Below are positions 63,172 through 64,000 of a DNA stretch of 64,000 nt, in pieces. A program made the translations under genes and the position numbers. The DNA is from Muribaculaceae bacterium. GTDB lineage: Bacteria > Bacteroidota > Bacteroidia > Bacteroidales > Muribaculaceae. Within the stretch, counting starts at the first letter, position 1. Each line of letters begins with the position of its first letter. Location: contig JAIDSM010000141.1 of NCBI GenBank assembly GCA_029061225.1, positions 1 to 64,000 on the forward strand. Direction: 5' to 3'. Below the pieces are notes generated by a model. That model saw nothing but the letters and a program-made list of their open reading frames with translations, did no database searches and was not told the origin of the DNA.

Positions 63172-64000
63172 ATGAGGATTGAATCGATAAAAATACATAA
63201 CCTTCGTCAGTTAAAAGACATCACGCTCAGATTTGTGAAGCAGTCCGGTGAGAATGATTTGAATATCATTCTTGCCGAAAATGGTGTTGGTAAAACAAAT
63301 ATTCTAAATGCAATCACTTGGTGTTTGTATAATCAGGAAATGCATCTCCGCGACAAGAAAAACGCACTTCCTATCGTAAATACCCAAGTTGTGGAGGAAA
63401 TGATTCAATATGGTGGAGGTCAGGTAGATGTATCTGTAGAGCTAATTGTCAATACGGATGATAATGACAAAATAACCTTTAGGCGAATTGCTATGTTTAA
63501 TGTTACCAACGATGACGTAGTTGATCTGAATGATAAACTTTCCATAAGTTATCTTGGCAAGGATGGATATAGGATTGTTGATAGCGATGAGGAAACCAAA
63601 GAATTGGTTCATAAGTATCTTCCCGAGGAGATTTGCAATTATATTTTCTTTGACGGAGAACAACTTGAAAAGTTTTTTTCCTTTGATCAGCTTAAAAATG
63701 TAAAAGATGGAATCCATGAATTTACTCAGGCATCGTATTTAAAATATGGTTATGAATATTTGGAAAAGTACGTCAAAGAGTTTATAAATTCAAAAATAAG
63801 TAAGGGTGGAGACAAGGAATTGAAGGAGCTGCAGAAGAAAGTTGAAGAACTGGATTCTCAGATAAGTCTTTCTGAAATAACTATAGAGGAGATTAAGAAT
63901 AATATTTTTCAATGTGAGTCCCATATTGATGAATTAACTGCAAAAATCCATGGTTGTGAAAATGTTCGTGAAAAGGCTGAGGAACTCAAAGAATCGGAAC
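63172..64000 (+). CDS. DndD/SMC-like ATPase, 3' end outside window
   Basis: 276 codons are visible and the frame stays open to the end. It begins MRIESIKIHNLRQLKDITLR with P-loop ILAENGVGKTNILNAITW (~residue 40), the start of an SMC/Rad50-type ATPase. YIFFDGEQLEKFF (~165) is typical of the DndD-like branch. A coiled coil begins near residue 220 (ELKELQKKVEELDSQI). DndD homologues act in DNA phosphorothioation systems and related defence. The Walker B half must lie beyond base 64000. Confidence 0.85.
   Translation, partial: MRIESIKIHNLRQLKDITLRFVKQSGENDLNIILAENGVGKTNILNAITWCLYNQEMHLRDKKNALPIVNTQVVEEMIQYGGGQVDVSVELIVNTDDNDKITFRRIAMFNVTNDDVVDLNDKLSISYLGKDGYRIVDSDEETKELVHKYLPEEICNYIFFDGEQLEKFFSFDQLKNVKDGIHEFTQASYLKYGYEYLEKYVKEFINSKISKGGDKELKELQKKVEELDSQISLSEITIEEIKNNIFQCESHIDELTAKIHGCENVREKAEELKESE

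Noticed and set aside
57422-64000. Insertion sequence or integrase marking the island edge
   Set aside because: No transposase or integrase reading frame was found in the visible part; only the direct repeats hint at mobility.

Overview
The window looks like a chromosomal segment from a gut Bacteroidales bacterium, most likely Muribaculaceae-like. Several things point that way: many promoters of the Bacteroidetes type (TAnnTTTG at -7 and TTTG at -33, about 20 bp apart), few Shine-Dalgarno sequences, type IX secretion (T9SS) tails on secreted proteins, and lineage-typical families (DUF4270 lipoprotein, porin O/P, BtuG-type propellers, AAA-ATPase-like/PD-(D/E)XK proteins). The species is inferred from these traits only. 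No rRNA is present, and the single tRNA is cut by the left edge.

Layout. 1-4.2 kb: tRNA-Leu(GAG) 3' part, an AAA-ATPase-like/PD-(D/E)XK protein, two secreted proteins and a small acidic protein. 4.4-8.0 kb: the translation operon thrS-infC-rpmI-rplT, with a TTG start for infC and a folded leader before rpmI. 8.0-13.9 kb: an accessory block with a CAT-like acetyltransferase, a HEPN/MNT toxin-antitoxin pair, and a four-gene operon coupled by ATGA overlaps (AAA/PD-(D/E)XK, macro-like protein, Nmad2, Nmad3). 14.0-19.5 kb: a TPP-riboswitch thiamine operon, thiS-(tenI-thiE fusion)-thiG-thiH-thiF-tenA-thiD, without thiC. 19.5-19.8 kb: a free-standing structured RNA, possibly 6S-like. 19.9-31 kb: housekeeping genes (nitroreductase, ffh-panD-panC, a reduced glycogen-synthase-like protein, DUF4270 lipoprotein, CapA-like protein, RidA, ABC-F, Dabb protein, porin).

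31.1-43.8 kb is a cobalamin-acquisition locus. A B12 riboswitch with a terminator platform precedes a BtuB-type receptor, a BtuG-type surface propeller lipoprotein, a PKD-like lipoprotein, and three secreted proteins. One of these is an 1812-residue protein that combines a domain shared with its neighbour, BspA-type leucine-rich repeats, a BtuG-like propeller and a T9SS-type tail.

43.8-57.4 kb holds a second ABC-F protein, RecQ, two EamA transporters, an AspT-type transporter, nicotinate phosphoribosyltransferase, a family 10 pectate lyase, a DUF2059 protein and a two-gene ATPase/nuclease-like pair. Intergenic spaces carry a 14/18-bp tandem array, three copies of a dispersed hairpin, and short tandem tracts of about 7-10 bp.

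57.4-64 kb is repeat-rich intergenic DNA, then a second structured RNA with its own promoter and terminator, then a visibly AT-rich operon cut by the window edge: a radical SAM protein, a PLD-helicase, a 49-residue protein and a DndD/SMC-like ATPase. This operon is the best candidate for an undescribed, probably defensive, system. The Nmad operon and the giant cobalamin-locus protein follow.
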